A stretch of DNA of 63,426 bases from Empedobacter sp036647415 (lineage in GTDB: Bacteria > Bacteroidota > Bacteroidia > Flavobacteriales > Weeksellaceae): assembly GCF_036647415.1 (NCBI RefSeq), contig NZ_JAVXKG010000019.1, forward strand, positions 1 through 63,426, in the 5' to 3' direction. Positions within the stretch are counted from its first letter, which is position 1. Every line of letters begins with the position of its first letter. This document shows, one piece after another, positions 36,570 through 44,940 of the stretch. A program made the position numbers and the translations under genes. The notes beneath the pieces were generated by a model. The model was given only the letters and a program-made list of their open reading frames with translations, made no database searches and was not told the DNA's origin.

Positions 36570-37184
36570 ATGCATATCGCCATCGCCGGAAATATTGGAG
36601 CAGGTAAAACTACTCTAACAAATCTTTTAGCAAAACAATATAACTGGACTGCTCAGTTTGAAGATGTTGAAACTAACCCTTATCTAGATGATTTTTATAA
36701 TGATATGGAGAAATGGGCCTTTAATCTTCAGATTTATTTCTTAGGAAGCCGTTTCAATCAGGTTAAAGAAATCAGAGAAAGTGGTAAAAATATTATTCAG
36801 GATCGTACTATTTACGAGGATGCGCATATTTTTGCGAGCAATCTAAATGATATGGGACTTTTGTCTACACGAGACTACAACAACTATTTACGTGTTTTTA
36901 ACTTGATGACAAGTTTTGTAGAAGCTCCAGATTTATTAATCTACTTAAAAGCTTCTATTCCTACTTTAGTAGCCCAAATTCAGAAACGTGGTCGTGATTA
37001 CGAAAACTCTATCAGTATTGATTATTTAAGCCGATTAAATGATAAATATGACAAATGGATTTCTAATTACAAAGAAGGTAAAGTATTAGTAATTGATGTT
37101 GACAATTTAGATTTTGTTGAAAACAAAGAAGATTTAGGTACTATTTTTAATAAAATAGAAGCTGAAATAAATGGTCTTTTTTAG
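36570..37184 (+). CDS. Deoxynucleoside kinase
   Basis: 204 residues from the ATG at 36570, which opens directly with the P-loop (MHIAIAGNIGAGKTTLTNLL). A frame extension to 36534 lies across the promoter and is rejected. It has the DRT-like switch (IIQDRTIYEDAHIFA) and the lid-type segment (QKRGRDYENSISIDYL). This is the family that phosphorylates deoxyadenosine, deoxyguanosine or pyrimidine deoxynucleosides in salvage; the preferred base is not determined. It has its own terminator. Confidence 0.9.
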   Translation: MHIAIAGNIGAGKTTLTNLLAKQYNWTAQFEDVETNPYLDDFYNDMEKWAFNLQIYFLGSRFNQVKEIRESGKNIIQDRTIYEDAHIFASNLNDMGLLSTRDYNNYLRVFNLMTSFVEAPDLLIYLKASIPTLVAQIQKRGRDYENSISIDYLSRLNDKYDKWISNYKEGKVLVIDVDNLDFVENKEDLGTIFNKIEAEINGLF

Positions 37185-37207
37185 TTTCTAAAAAATAGAT
37201 TAACTTG

Positions 37208-37238
37208 CAAGGCTTGATTAAACATTATCAAGCCTTTT
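37208..37238 (+). terminator. Terminator of the deoxynucleoside kinase gene
   Basis: AGGCTTGAT and ATCAAGCCT form a 9-bp stem around TAAACATT, followed by a T run. Confidence 0.85.
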
Positions 37239-37241
37239 TTT

Positions 37242-38210
37242 ATGGAAAATAATATGGAAAATAAAAATATGTTGAAGGGAGTTTTGTTTGTTGCATTGGG
37301 TGCAAGTTTCTACGGAATGCTTGCTACTTTTGTTAAAGTTGCTTACGATCAAGGCTACACAACTGCTGAAGTAACAGCTTCGCAGTTTGTTTTAGGAATT
37401 TTGGCTTTATTGGCCATTAATTTTGTTATGCATCAAAAAAATAAAAACTTACCTGATGTGAAGCCACAAGACAAGAAAAAATTGATTCTTGCTGGAACTT
37501 CTTTAGGTTTTACAAGTTTGTTTTATTATTTGGCGGTACAATATATCAATGTTTCTATTGCAATTGTCCTTTTGATGCAAACAGTTTGGATTAGTATTTT
37601 GGTTGAAAGTGTTTTAGCTAAAAAATTTCCATCATTTCAGAAATTAATCGCAACATTATTGGTTTTAGGAGGTACAGTTTTGGCAACAAATCTTATTAAT
37701 CAAGAAGTTGAACTTAATCCAAAAGGATTATTTTGGGGATTCTTAGCTGCTTGTTCTTTTACTACAACTATGTTTACATCAAACAGTATGGCAAATTATT
37801 TACCAGCTTACAAAAAGAGTTTGTGGATGTTATATGGTGGTGGAATTGTCGTTGCACTATTTGTATTTCTTAGTCAAATTGGACCTTATTATTTTGATGG
37901 ATTATTAAGTTTATACAAAAACTTTTCTGACGATGTTTCAGGAATTCATCCAATTAATTGGAGTATATTTTATACATGGGGATTAATGCTTTCTTTATTC
38001 GGAACAGTGTTACCTCCTATCTTATTAAACAAAGGTTTTCCACACACAGGATTAGGTTTAGGAAGCATCGTATCGTCATTAGAATTACCAGTTTCTGTAA
38101 CTCTTGCGTGGATTGTTATACCAGAAACTGTATTACCTATACAATGGACAGGAATTGCAATCATTATTTTTGCAATCATTATTTCGAATATAAATTTTAA
38201 GAAGGCTTAA
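37242..38210 (+). CDS. EamA/DMT-family transporter
   Basis: A 322-residue membrane protein with about ten helices in two EamA repeats (first around LFVALGASFYGMLATFVKVAY, second around GLFWGFLAACSFTTTMFTSNSMANYL). Such proteins export or import amino acids or other metabolites; the substrate is unknown. Three in-frame ATGs occur close together at the start (37242, 37254, 37269); the third would skip the two charged segments. The preceding terminator ends 3 nt before the first ATG. Confidence 0.87.
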   Translation: MENNMENKNMLKGVLFVALGASFYGMLATFVKVAYDQGYTTAEVTASQFVLGILALLAINFVMHQKNKNLPDVKPQDKKKLILAGTSLGFTSLFYYLAVQYINVSIAIVLLMQTVWISILVESVLAKKFPSFQKLIATLLVLGGTVLATNLINQEVELNPKGLFWGFLAACSFTTTMFTSNSMANYLPAYKKSLWMLYGGGIVVALFVFLSQIGPYYFDGLLSLYKNFSDDVSGIHPINWSIFYTWGLMLSLFGTVLPPILLNKGFPHTGLGLGSIVSSLELPVSVTLAWIVIPETVLPIQWTGIAIIIFAIIISNINFKKA

Positions 38211-38220
38211 AAAATTCCTT

Positions 38221-39050
38221 TTTACACTGCACCCCAAAACTTGGACAGATTAAAAATTAATGATTATAAAAATGAGTTCGATATTGTATCGGGCTCATTT
38301 TGTTTAAATTCGATTTTATTCTTCCGTTATTGTAATACTAAATGTACTCTTTAATTTTACGTTTTAACTCGTCAATCGAATTAAATTTTTGCAAATAAAA
38401 TAGTTCTGATTTTAATGTTCCAACTTTCCGTAATTCTTCGATATCCATAACGTCCTTTATGATTATGATAAATAGATTTAATTTTAATAGCTTGATATTT
38501 ATCTGTTTTAGATTGAAAAAACGTAATAATAAAAGCTACTTCTTGCCATATTTGAGCAATCTAAAAGTAAATTTCGGCCTTAATTCTTCTATGGCTTACG
38601 CTGTTTTTTGAGCTTTTTAGTACGTTTTGGAGCATTCATAATTTTAGGACGACTTTTGGTTTAGCTTGTAATCCGTCCAACCCAAAGTTAGCAAAATCTT
38701 TTTGCCATTTGATAATAATTGAATCACTCGGAATATTAAATTTTAACCTAGCTTCACGTAAACTAAGATGATTTTTCTCGATTTCATCAATAATTTTAAG
38801 CTTAAATTCAATTGAATAAACTTGATTATTTTTCGGCTCTAATCCAAAAATTTAATAATTTTCGTAGCCCAAAATCCATTTACGCAATAAACTTTCACAA
38901 ATATTTTTTGCGACTACTAACATAACTAATCGATTGATTAGTTTTTTGTACTTCTTCTACGCATTTTAACTTAAATACTACATCATATTTTACTTTTCTT
39001 GCCATAAAAACGCCCCCAAATAGTGTCTAACTTTTTGGGGGCAGTGTAAA
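38221..39050 (-). mobile_element. Dead IS3-family insertion sequence (internally deleted)
   Basis: The ends are inverted: TTTACACTGC at 38221 and GCAGTGTAAA at 39041, extended inward by ACCCCAAAACTTGGACA and the related CCCCCAAAAAGTTAGACA. This matches IS3-type ends. The element is 830 bp instead of about 1.2-1.5 kb, and its two frames are broken. No clear target-site duplication is seen. Confidence 0.85.
38245..39005 (-). pseudogene. Remnant IS3 orfA and orfB transposase genes
   Basis: Reading the minus strand from ATG 39005, OrfA begins MARKVKYDVVFKLKCVEEV and then needs a frame change and two stops to continue through LLRKWILGYENY and FKLKIIDEIEKNHLSLREA, the two helix-turn-helix units of the IS150-like group. 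OrfB starts again near 38548 (MARSSFYYY), keeps the HTH_21 stretch IYHNHKGRYGYRRIT, then jumps to the end of the integrase core (KSELFYLQKFNSIDELK, YYNNGRIKSNLNKMSPIQYR). Roughly the central DDE region with both aspartates is missing, so it cannot transpose. Confidence 0.85.
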
Positions 39051-39078
39051 AATAGTTATCTTTTTTTCAATAAAAATT

Positions 39079-39786
39079 TTAGGCTTGTAGAACAAAAATT
39101 GCTGGACGTTTGTGGAAATCATATTTCTCATTTTTCCACTCTTTGATAGCTAATGTACGAATATCTTCGTCCTCTAATGTTATGTGACACGCGACACAAA
39201 TCTTGGTTTCGGCACGAAGAATTTTCGTTAAATCATCTACCATTTGATTGTTACGATACGGTGTTTCCATAAAAATTTGAGCAACTCCTGTATTTGCACT
39301 TTCTGACTCTAAATGCATCAATTTCTTTTTGCGTTCGGTTTTGTCGATTGGTAAATAACCGTGAAATGAAAAGTTTTGACCATTCATTCCAGACGCCATC
39401 AATGCCAATAAAATAGACGATGGACCAACCAAAGGAACAACCTGAATACGCTTTTGTTGCGCTACTTTTACCAACTGCGCACCAGGATCGGCAATAGCGG
39501 GTAAACCAGCTTCGGAAATAATTCCCAACGAGATCCCTTTGTCTAATAATTTAATTAAATCGAGCATTTCTTCTGGCTCGGTATCTTTGTTTAGAATATA
39601 AATATCTAAATCTGCTTGTACTTTTTCTGGACAAACTTGTTTGATAAATTTACGTGCAGATTTCTCATTCTCAACTACAAAAGTATTTAAAGAACGAATA
39701 ATATCAAGATTGTATAAAGGCAATACTCTACTGTGTTCACTTTCGCCTAAAAGCGAAGGAATTAGATAAACTTTAGCCGTATTCAT
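39079..39786 (-). CDS. Tetrapyrrole-methylase-fold SAM methyltransferase (RsmI-like)
   Basis: 235 residues from the ATG at 39786; the open frame reaches 39837, but those extra residues overlap the phosphatase gene and are not family-like. The fold motifs are KVYLIPSLLGE, GISLGIISEAGLPAIADPGAQLV and VVPLVGPSSILLALMASGMNGQNFSFHGYLP. This matches RsmI, the 16S rRNA C1402 ribose methyltransferase, but the first motif is LGE rather than the usual GNLxD, and the protein is shorter than the usual 280 residues. It belongs to the short Bacteroidetes subgroup whose target is uncertain. Confidence 0.85.
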   Translation of the reverse strand: MNTAKVYLIPSLLGESEHSRVLPLYNLDIIRSLNTFVVENEKSARKFIKQVCPEKVQADLDIYILNKDTEPEEMLDLIKLLDKGISLGIISEAGLPAIADPGAQLVKVAQQKRIQVVPLVGPSSILLALMASGMNGQNFSFHGYLPIDKTERKKKLMHLESESANTGVAQIFMETPYRNNQMVDDLTKILRAETKICVACHITLEDEDIRTLAIKEWKNEKYDFHKRPAIFVLQA

Positions 39787-39796
39787 TGTAATAAAA

Positions 39797-40243
39797 TTAA
39801 AGATTGTATTTGGTGATGATGCCATTTGTTGCATCATCTAATAATTGATAAACATGCTCAAAAGCTTCATCTCCATCGTAGTAAGGGTCTGGAACGTTAT
39901 GTGCGACTCCTGAACCATCTTTCAAGATTAGTTTAACTTTGTTTCGTTCCTCTTCGTTACGCGCTAATTTTTGTAAATCAATAGAATTTTGTTTATCCAT
40001 TGCAAAAATAAGGTCAAATTCCTCAAAAAATATTGGATTGAAATGCATTGCACGTTGATCTGAAATATCTACACCATGCTTTTTTGCAACCGCAACCGAG
40101 CGTCTATCAGGCTGCTCACCAACATGCCAATCTCCTGTACCAGCAGAATCTATCAAATGATTGTCTCCAACTTTTGATTGTAAAATTCCTTCTGCCAAAG
40201 GCGAACGACAAATATTACCTAAGCAAACCATCAAGATTTTCAT
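39797..40243 (-). CDS. Low-molecular-weight protein tyrosine phosphatase
   Basis: A 148-residue phosphatase. The N-terminal P-loop is VCLGNICRSP with nucleophile Cys7 and Arg13, and the general-acid loop is VPDPYYDGDEAF. The family acts on phosphotyrosine proteins, in bacteria often those of capsule or stress pathways. It lies 17 nt downstream of dnaA and 10 nt upstream of the RsmI-like gene, so all three may be one transcript. Confidence 0.92.
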   Translation of the reverse strand: MKILMVCLGNICRSPLAEGILQSKVGDNHLIDSAGTGDWHVGEQPDRRSVAVAKKHGVDISDQRAMHFNPIFFEEFDLIFAMDKQNSIDLQKLARNEEERNKVKLILKDGSGVAHNVPDPYYDGDEAFEHVYQLLDDATNGIITKYNL

Positions 40244-40260
40244 TGTATGAACGTTTATGA

Positions 40261-41688
40261 TTAATCAGCAATTTTACGCGAAATATCTTCTATATATCCA
40301 CGAAATTGCTTATCAGTTTCTTGTAAATTTTTCACGGTTTTACACGCGTGTAAAACTGTTGCGTGATCACGCTTACCAATCTGTTTACCAATACTTGCCA
40401 AAGATGCTTTGGTATATTGTTTTGCAAAATACATGGCCAATTGACGTGCTTGCACAACATCTCTTTTACGTGTTTTTGATTGAATATCTTCCATTTTCAC
40501 TTTGAAGTATTCACAAACTGTTTTTTGGATATAATCTATCGAAATTTCTTTGCGAGCAGTTTGCACTAATTTAGACAACGTACGCGCTGTTAAATCTAAC
40601 GTAATTTCACGTTTATTAAGTGTTGCTTGCGCAATTATTGAGTTTAAAGAACCTTCTAATTCGCGAACATTTGTATCAATATTTTGTGCGATATAGTCCA
40701 TTACTTCATCAGGAAATTCAATTCCATCGTTTTCTAATTTTTGTTTCAAAATAGAAAGACGTGTATTGTAATCTGGATTTTGTAAATCTGCTGATAATCC
40801 CCATTTGAAACGAGAAATCAAGCGATCTTCCATATCTTGAATATCTGCAGGAGATTTATCCGAAGTCAAAATAATTTGATTTCCTCTTTGATGTAAATGA
40901 TTAAATATATGAAAGAAAACCTCTTGCGTTTTTGCTTTTCCTGATAAAAACTGAATATCATCCATTATCAAAACATCAATCATTTGATAAAAGTGAATGA
41001 AATCATTTTGATTATTATTTTTTACAGCTTCTATAAATTGTTGTGTAAACTTTTCTGTAGAAACATATAAAACTGTTTTTTCTGGATGAATTTCTTTTAC
41101 TTCTAAACCAATCGCATGCACCAAATGCGTTTTTCCTAATCCTACTCCACCATAGATGAATAAAGGATTGAAAGAAGTTCCTCCCGGACGTTTTGCAATT
41201 GCACGACCTGCAGCACGAGCCAGACGATTTGACTCTCCTTCTACATAATTATTGAATGTATAATTATGATTTAATTGTGAATCAATTTTAAGCTTTTGTA
41301 ATCCTGGAATAATAAATGGATTCATCATTTTACCAGCTTGTAAATTAACTGGCGCTTCTACTTCTTGCGGTTTTGGTTTTTCTTTATTTGAACTCGGAAT
41401 ACGAACTGTAAAAGGTTCGCGTCCTTCCGACTTTTGATCCATTAAAATACTATAAACCAGTTTTGCATCAGAACCAAGTTCTTTTTGCAATGCACTTTTT
41501 AAAATTTTGATATAATGCTCCTCTAACCATTCGTAAAAAAATTTACTTGGTACCTGAATCGTCAAAACATTATTATTTAGTTTGCCCGGTCGTATAGGCA
41601 CAAACCATGTATTATATGCATCTTCGGCAATGTTGTCCTTGATAAAAGACAAGCATTTATCCCACACAGAATTTGCAGTTATCGTCAT
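40261..41688 (-). CDS. dnaA: Chromosomal replication initiator DnaA
   Basis: 475 residues from the ATG at 41688; a TTG at 41700 is in frame but is preceded by no signal, while GGAG sits 7 nt before the ATG. Domain I is TANSVWDKCLSFIKDNI. The AAA+ core has Walker A (IYGGVGLGKTHLVHAIG), Walker B (VLIMDDIQFLSG) and the sensor region. The C-terminal DNA-binding domain has the signature KRDHATVLHACKTV. It binds DnaA boxes at oriC and autoregulates. DnaA boxes lie in the leader upstream. dnaN and rnpA/rpmH are not neighbours here. Confidence 0.96.
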   Translation of the reverse strand: MTITANSVWDKCLSFIKDNIAEDAYNTWFVPIRPGKLNNNVLTIQVPSKFFYEWLEEHYIKILKSALQKELGSDAKLVYSILMDQKSEGREPFTVRIPSSNKEKPKPQEVEAPVNLQAGKMMNPFIIPGLQKLKIDSQLNHNYTFNNYVEGESNRLARAAGRAIAKRPGGTSFNPLFIYGGVGLGKTHLVHAIGLEVKEIHPEKTVLYVSTEKFTQQFIEAVKNNNQNDFIHFYQMIDVLIMDDIQFLSGKAKTQEVFFHIFNHLHQRGNQIILTSDKSPADIQDMEDRLISRFKWGLSADLQNPDYNTRLSILKQKLENDGIEFPDEVMDYIAQNIDTNVRELEGSLNSIIAQATLNKREITLDLTARTLSKLVQTARKEISIDYIQKTVCEYFKVKMEDIQSKTRKRDVVQARQLAMYFAKQYTKASLASIGKQIGKRDHATVLHACKTVKNLQETDKQFRGYIEDISRKIAD

Positions 41689-41746
41689 TATATTCTCCAA
41701 AAGTGCTTAAGTTTTAGTGTAAAAAATTGATAATCAAGGAGGTAAT

Positions 41747-41755
41747 TTATCCAAT
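41747..41755 (+). promoter_or_regulatory. Possible weak DnaA box
   Basis: TTATCCAAT differs from TTATCCACA at two positions. Supports autoregulation only together with the better box at 41771. Confidence 0.3.
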
Positions 41756-41770
41756 CCTTCTTTACAAAAT

Positions 41771-41779
41771 TGTGAATAA
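41771..41779 (-). promoter_or_regulatory. DnaA box in the dnaA leader
   Basis: On the minus strand it reads TTATTCACA, an exact match to the degenerate consensus TTATNCACA. It lies about 80 nt before the dnaA ATG, inside the transcribed leader if the promoter at 41880 is right. Confidence 0.55.
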
Positions 41780-41879
41780 ATTTTTAATAAAAAAAACGAA
41801 AAGGGTATTGATAAATTAAAAAATACGTTGTATAATTCAGAAAATCAATAAGTAGTTTGAGATAAAAATAAAAGTATTA

Positions 41880-41887
41880 CAAAGGTA
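41880..41887 (-). promoter_or_regulatory. Candidate dnaA promoter (-7 box)
   Basis: TACCTTTG on the minus strand, a perfect match to TAnnTTTG. It would give a leader of about 180 nt and is divergent from the promoter at 41930. Confidence 0.5.
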
Positions 41888-41903
41888 ATCTTTTCGGTCA
41901 AAT

Positions 41904-41937
41904 TTTGTCTTATCAAAATTAATATTTAGTATTTTTG
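41904..41937 (+). promoter_or_regulatory. Promoter of the small gene at 41945
   Basis: -33 TTTG (41904-41907) and -7 TATTTTTG (41930-41937), 22 bp apart. The ATG begins 7 nt after the -7 box, so the leader is very short or absent. Confidence 0.55.
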
Positions 41938-41944
41938 TATCATT

Positions 41945-42205
41945 ATGGAAATAACACAAGAAAAAATTGACGTTGCAACAAACAGAATTGAGAATCATTT
42001 AAGAGATTTAGGTATTAAAAATAATTTTAATCTTTTAAAAATTGAATTAAATGATGATGCAAATGTAAGGATATTTTATTTTGAGATTGCAAATCCTACA
42101 TTTAAAACAATCATTCAAATTCCTTATGATTTTTTAAAGGAAGAACAAAAAGATTCTTCGCAAGCATCATTTAGTTGGATGGATTATAAAAAAATTACTG
42201 AATAG
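41945..42205 (+). CDS. Small conserved-looking protein, unknown function
   Basis: An 86-residue soluble protein with no signal or membrane segment. It starts with a charged helix (EITQEKIDVATNRIENHLRDLGI), has a beta segment (NVRIFYFEIANPTF) and a late acidic and Lys-rich stretch. I do not recognise the family. A good promoter before it and a strong terminator after it show that it is a real, independent gene. It is divergent from dnaA, with only 244 nt between. Confidence 0.7.
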   Translation: MEITQEKIDVATNRIENHLRDLGIKNNFNLLKIELNDDANVRIFYFEIANPTFKTIIQIPYDFLKEEQKDSSQASFSWMDYKKITE

Positions 42206-42250
42206 ACTTTATCATTTTATTTTAATAAAATTGATAAAGTCTTTTTTTTG
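42204..42250 (+). terminator. Terminator of the gene at 41945
   Basis: AGACTTTATCA and TGATAAAGTCT form an 11-bp stem with an inner A/T stem, followed by a run of eight Ts. Confidence 0.88.
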
Positions 42251-42255
42251 TTCTC

Positions 42256-42263
42256 TATTTTTG
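42256..42263 (+). promoter_or_regulatory. Candidate -7 promoter box of the thioesterase gene
   Basis: TATTTTTG, immediately after the terminator and 32 nt before the ATG. Confidence 0.45.
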
Positions 42264-42295
42264 AAACGATATAATGAAGGTTTAGAAAAATAATC

Positions 42296-42724
42296 ATGGA
42301 AAAGATAAATCAAGAAGAACAATTAAACGTTTTTCGTACCAAAACGCGTATTTTATATAAACATACCGATCAAATGAAGGTTGTTTATTATGGTAATTAT
42401 CCCGAGTTTTATGAAATAGGTCGTGTGGAATTGATGCGAGAGCGAGGTTTTCCTTATGCCGAATTAGAAGCAATGGGAATACAGATGCCGATTATAGAAA
42501 TGCATACCAAGTATATTGGTAGTGCGTTGTATGATGAAATGATAGAAATTGAAGCTATTGTAAAGGAACGTGACAAAGGAGTTCGCATTCGTTTTGATTA
42601 TACGATATATAATGAAGCTGGAAAAAAAATAAATGAAGGTTATACTATACTTTGTTGTGTGGATTCTGAAACAAAGCGTCCTGTTCGTATTCCCGAACGT
42701 ATTTGGACAAGTTTGGGTTTGTAA
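42296..42724 (+). CDS. Hotdog-fold acyl-CoA thioesterase (YbgC/FadM-like)
   Basis: A 142-residue thioesterase. The catalytic stretch is HTDQMKVVYYGNYPEFYEIGRVELMRERG, with the Asp (or nearby Tyr) of the 4HBT family and the long helix after it. The remaining strands include MHTKYIGSALYDEMIEI and KGVRIRFDYTIYNE. It would cleave short- or aromatic acyl-CoA esters; substrate not known. It is separate from apt by about 95 nt. Confidence 0.9.
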   Translation: MEKINQEEQLNVFRTKTRILYKHTDQMKVVYYGNYPEFYEIGRVELMRERGFPYAELEAMGIQMPIIEMHTKYIGSALYDEMIEIEAIVKERDKGVRIRFDYTIYNEAGKKINEGYTILCCVDSETKRPVRIPERIWTSLGL

Positions 42725-42783
42725 CATTTTAGAGAGAATGCTTAATAATTCGTTAAAAGAAATTCTAAAAACGAATTTCTAGT

Positions 42784-42791
42784 TAACTTTG
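42784..42791 (+). promoter_or_regulatory. Candidate -7 promoter box of apt
   Basis: TAACTTTG, matching TAnnTTTG, 28 nt before the apt ATG. Confidence 0.5.
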
Positions 42792-42819
42792 CATCTTAAC
42801 AAAACAGTTTAAAAAAGAA

Positions 42820-43350
42820 ATGTCAACACTTCAACAAAAAATCAATCAAACTATAGTAGATGTAAATGATTTTCCAAAAGAAGGAATTGTTTATAAAGAT
42901 ATTACACCTTTGTTCTTAAATCCTGAACTTTCTGGAGAAATTGTAGATGCTTTTGTAGCAAAAGCCAAAGGAAAAGTAGATATTGTTTGCGGAATTGAAA
43001 GTAGAGGATTTTTATACGGAATACAAATTGCACAAAAGCTAAACGTACCTTTCGTTCTAATTCGTAAAGCAGGTAAATTACCTCCTCCTACAATTAGCGA
43101 ATCTTATGATTTGGAATATGGGCAAGCTACAATCGAAGTAAATTCGAATTACATAAAAGATGGCGCTCGTGTTTTAATACATGATGATGTCTTAGCAACT
43201 GGTGGTACAGCAGAAGCTTGTGCAAAATTAGTAGAGAAATGTGGAGGAAAAACTACACAGTTTTCTTTTATTGTTGATTTAACTTTCTTAAATGGAAAAG
43301 ATAAATTAACACCTTTTACAACTGATATTGTCACTTTGATAGAATATTAA
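42820..43350 (+). CDS. apt: Adenine phosphoribosyltransferase
   Basis: A 176-residue type I phosphoribosyltransferase that converts adenine and PRPP to AMP. It opens with DVNDFPKEGIVYKDITPLF, the family signature, and carries the base-recognition region GIESRGFLYG, the flexible loop KAGKLPPPTISESYDLEYG and the PRPP motif VLIHDDVLATGGTA (around residues 120-133). Length is normal. Confidence 0.95.
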   Translation: MSTLQQKINQTIVDVNDFPKEGIVYKDITPLFLNPELSGEIVDAFVAKAKGKVDIVCGIESRGFLYGIQIAQKLNVPFVLIRKAGKLPPPTISESYDLEYGQATIEVNSNYIKDGARVLIHDDVLATGGTAEACAKLVEKCGGKTTQFSFIVDLTFLNGKDKLTPFTTDIVTLIEY

Positions 43351-43359
43351 AAAACAAGA

Positions 43360-43384
43360 AAGCCGCTCAAAAATTAAGCGGCTT
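43360..43384. terminator. Terminator between apt and the YdcF gene
   Basis: AAGCCGCT and AGCGGCTT form a GC-rich 8-bp stem. T-rich or A-rich flanks on both sides let it serve both convergent genes. Confidence 0.8.
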
Positions 43385-43391
43385 CCTATTT

Positions 43392-44042
43392 TTAATCCTT
43401 TTTAGGTTCTATTATTATTTCTGGAGTCCGATCATTACTAATATCCAACAAAGCTTTTATGTTAGCTAAAACTTCTCTGAAACTTTGTCTTTTCTCTGTT
43501 TTATAAGGTCCGCTATCTGCACTATAACCTATACAATCTAATCCGAAAAATTTTCCTAAAAAAACTGCTCTTTTCAAGTGAAATGATTGCGATATTAAAA
43601 TCACTTTCTTAAACTGATATATATTTTTTGTTCTATAAATTGTGCTGTACGTATCCAAACCTGCGCCATCCAAGTAAGTATCTTCTATTTTTACACCACG
43701 ATCAAGCAAATACTTTTCCATGACATCAATTTCGTTAAAACCTTCGTTCAGTTTTTCTCCAGACAATAAAATCGCATCAATTTGATCATCATTATACAAT
43801 CTAATTACGGCATCTAATCTATCTTTCAAAAATCTTGTCGGATTTCTATCTGCTTGTACTTTAGCGCCAAAAACAACTGCAACACGATAATCTGACGGAA
43901 TATTACCTTGATAATTGTAAATATAATACGACGTAAAAACCTGAATAACGAGTGCTACTAAAATTGTAAAGGCAGCTATTAATCCTATAATCAATACACT
44001 TTTACGAATTACAAATCGTCCTATTTTTACAATTTTACTCAT
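43392..44042 (-). CDS. YdcF/SanA-family membrane protein
   Basis: A 216-residue protein with one N-terminal membrane helix (VLIIGLIAAFTILVALVIQVF), then a DUF218-type domain with the pattern VAVVFGAKVQADRNPTRFLKDRLDAVIRLYN, ILLSGE, DVMEKYLLDRGV and ILISQSFHLKRAVFL. The SanA/ElyC group is linked to envelope integrity and vancomycin tolerance at low temperature in enterobacteria. The active domain faces the periplasm. Its precise role here is unknown. Confidence 0.88.
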   Translation of the reverse strand: MSKIVKIGRFVIRKSVLIIGLIAAFTILVALVIQVFTSYYIYNYQGNIPSDYRVAVVFGAKVQADRNPTRFLKDRLDAVIRLYNDDQIDAILLSGEKLNEGFNEIDVMEKYLLDRGVKIEDTYLDGAGLDTYSTIYRTKNIYQFKKVILISQSFHLKRAVFLGKFFGLDCIGYSADSGPYKTEKRQSFREVLANIKALLDISNDRTPEIIIEPKKD

Positions 44043-44148
44043 TTATCAGCAACAAAAAATAATTATTTAACAAAATTCTATAAGTTTGACGACACTAAAA
44101 AATTATAAATGTGAAAGTTTAATTAATTTTTCATTGTAATTTTATACG

Positions 44149-44940
44149 ATGAATAAGCCAGAATTGAGAACAGTTACCGTAGAGCGTTACTTGCAACCCT
44201 TGCGAGAAGGCGGATCTTTACCTGCTTTGGCAGATGCAGATGACGGTTTTAAATATGTATTAAAATTTAAAGGTGCTGGACATGGACCACGCATGTTAAT
44301 TTCCGAATTATTAGGAGGAGAAATTGCCCGTGTTTTAGGATTTAAAGTACCCGAATTAGTTTTTGCTTTATTGGACGAATATTTTGGACAATCGGAAGCT
44401 GATGAAGAAATTCAAGATTTGCTAAAGTTTAGCGAAGGAACAAATTTGGCACTGCATTTTTTATCTGGTGCTATTAATTATGATCCTGCTGTGATGAAAG
44501 TTGATGATAAATTATCATCTCAAATTGTTTGGCTAGACGCTTTTCTTACCAATGTTGACCGTACTTTTCGTAACACAAATATGTTGATGTGGCACAAAGA
44601 ATTGTGGTTAATAGATCACGGTGCATCTTATTATTTTCATCATTCTTGGGACAATTGGGAAAAAGCTGCCTTAACAACTTTTTCGCAAGTAAAAGACCAT
44701 GTTTTACTTAAAAATGCAACAAAATTAGAAGAAGTTGATGCAGAATTCAAACCATTGTTGAATGATAAAATCATTGATGATATTGTAGATTTAATTCCTG
44801 ACGAATGGTTAGAAACGGAAGCATATCATTCTACATTTGAGGAAATGAGAACGGTTTACAAAACCTTTATCAAAACACGATTACAACATACAGAACTTTT
44901 TATAAACGAAGCCAACAATGCCAGAAAAAATCTTATATGA
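44149..44940 (+). CDS. HipA-like kinase-fold protein
   Basis: A 263-residue protein of the HipA/PI4K-like kinase group. It has the ATP lysine in YVLKFKGAG (Lys39), a loop with catalytic Asp137 and Asn (TNVDRTFRNTN), and the metal-binding Asp156 (WLIDHGA). The gene is much shorter than HipA (about 440 residues) and has no HipB-type partner. Instead its end overlaps the next gene by 23 nt. Both motifs needed for phosphotransfer are present, so an active kinase is likely. Target unknown. Confidence 0.82.
   Translation: MNKPELRTVTVERYLQPLREGGSLPALADADDGFKYVLKFKGAGHGPRMLISELLGGEIARVLGFKVPELVFALLDEYFGQSEADEEIQDLLKFSEGTNLALHFLSGAINYDPAVMKVDDKLSSQIVWLDAFLTNVDRTFRNTNMLMWHKELWLIDHGASYYFHHSWDNWEKAALTTFSQVKDHVLLKNATKLEEVDAEFKPLLNDKIIDDIVDLIPDEWLETEAYHSTFEEMRTVYKTFIKTRLQHTELFINEANNARKNLI

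Noticed and set aside
41701..41944. The dnaA upstream gap as the replication origin
   Set aside because: Only one exact DnaA box is present and there is no clear box cluster. In this phylum dnaA and oriC need not be adjacent, so I call it a regulatory region only.
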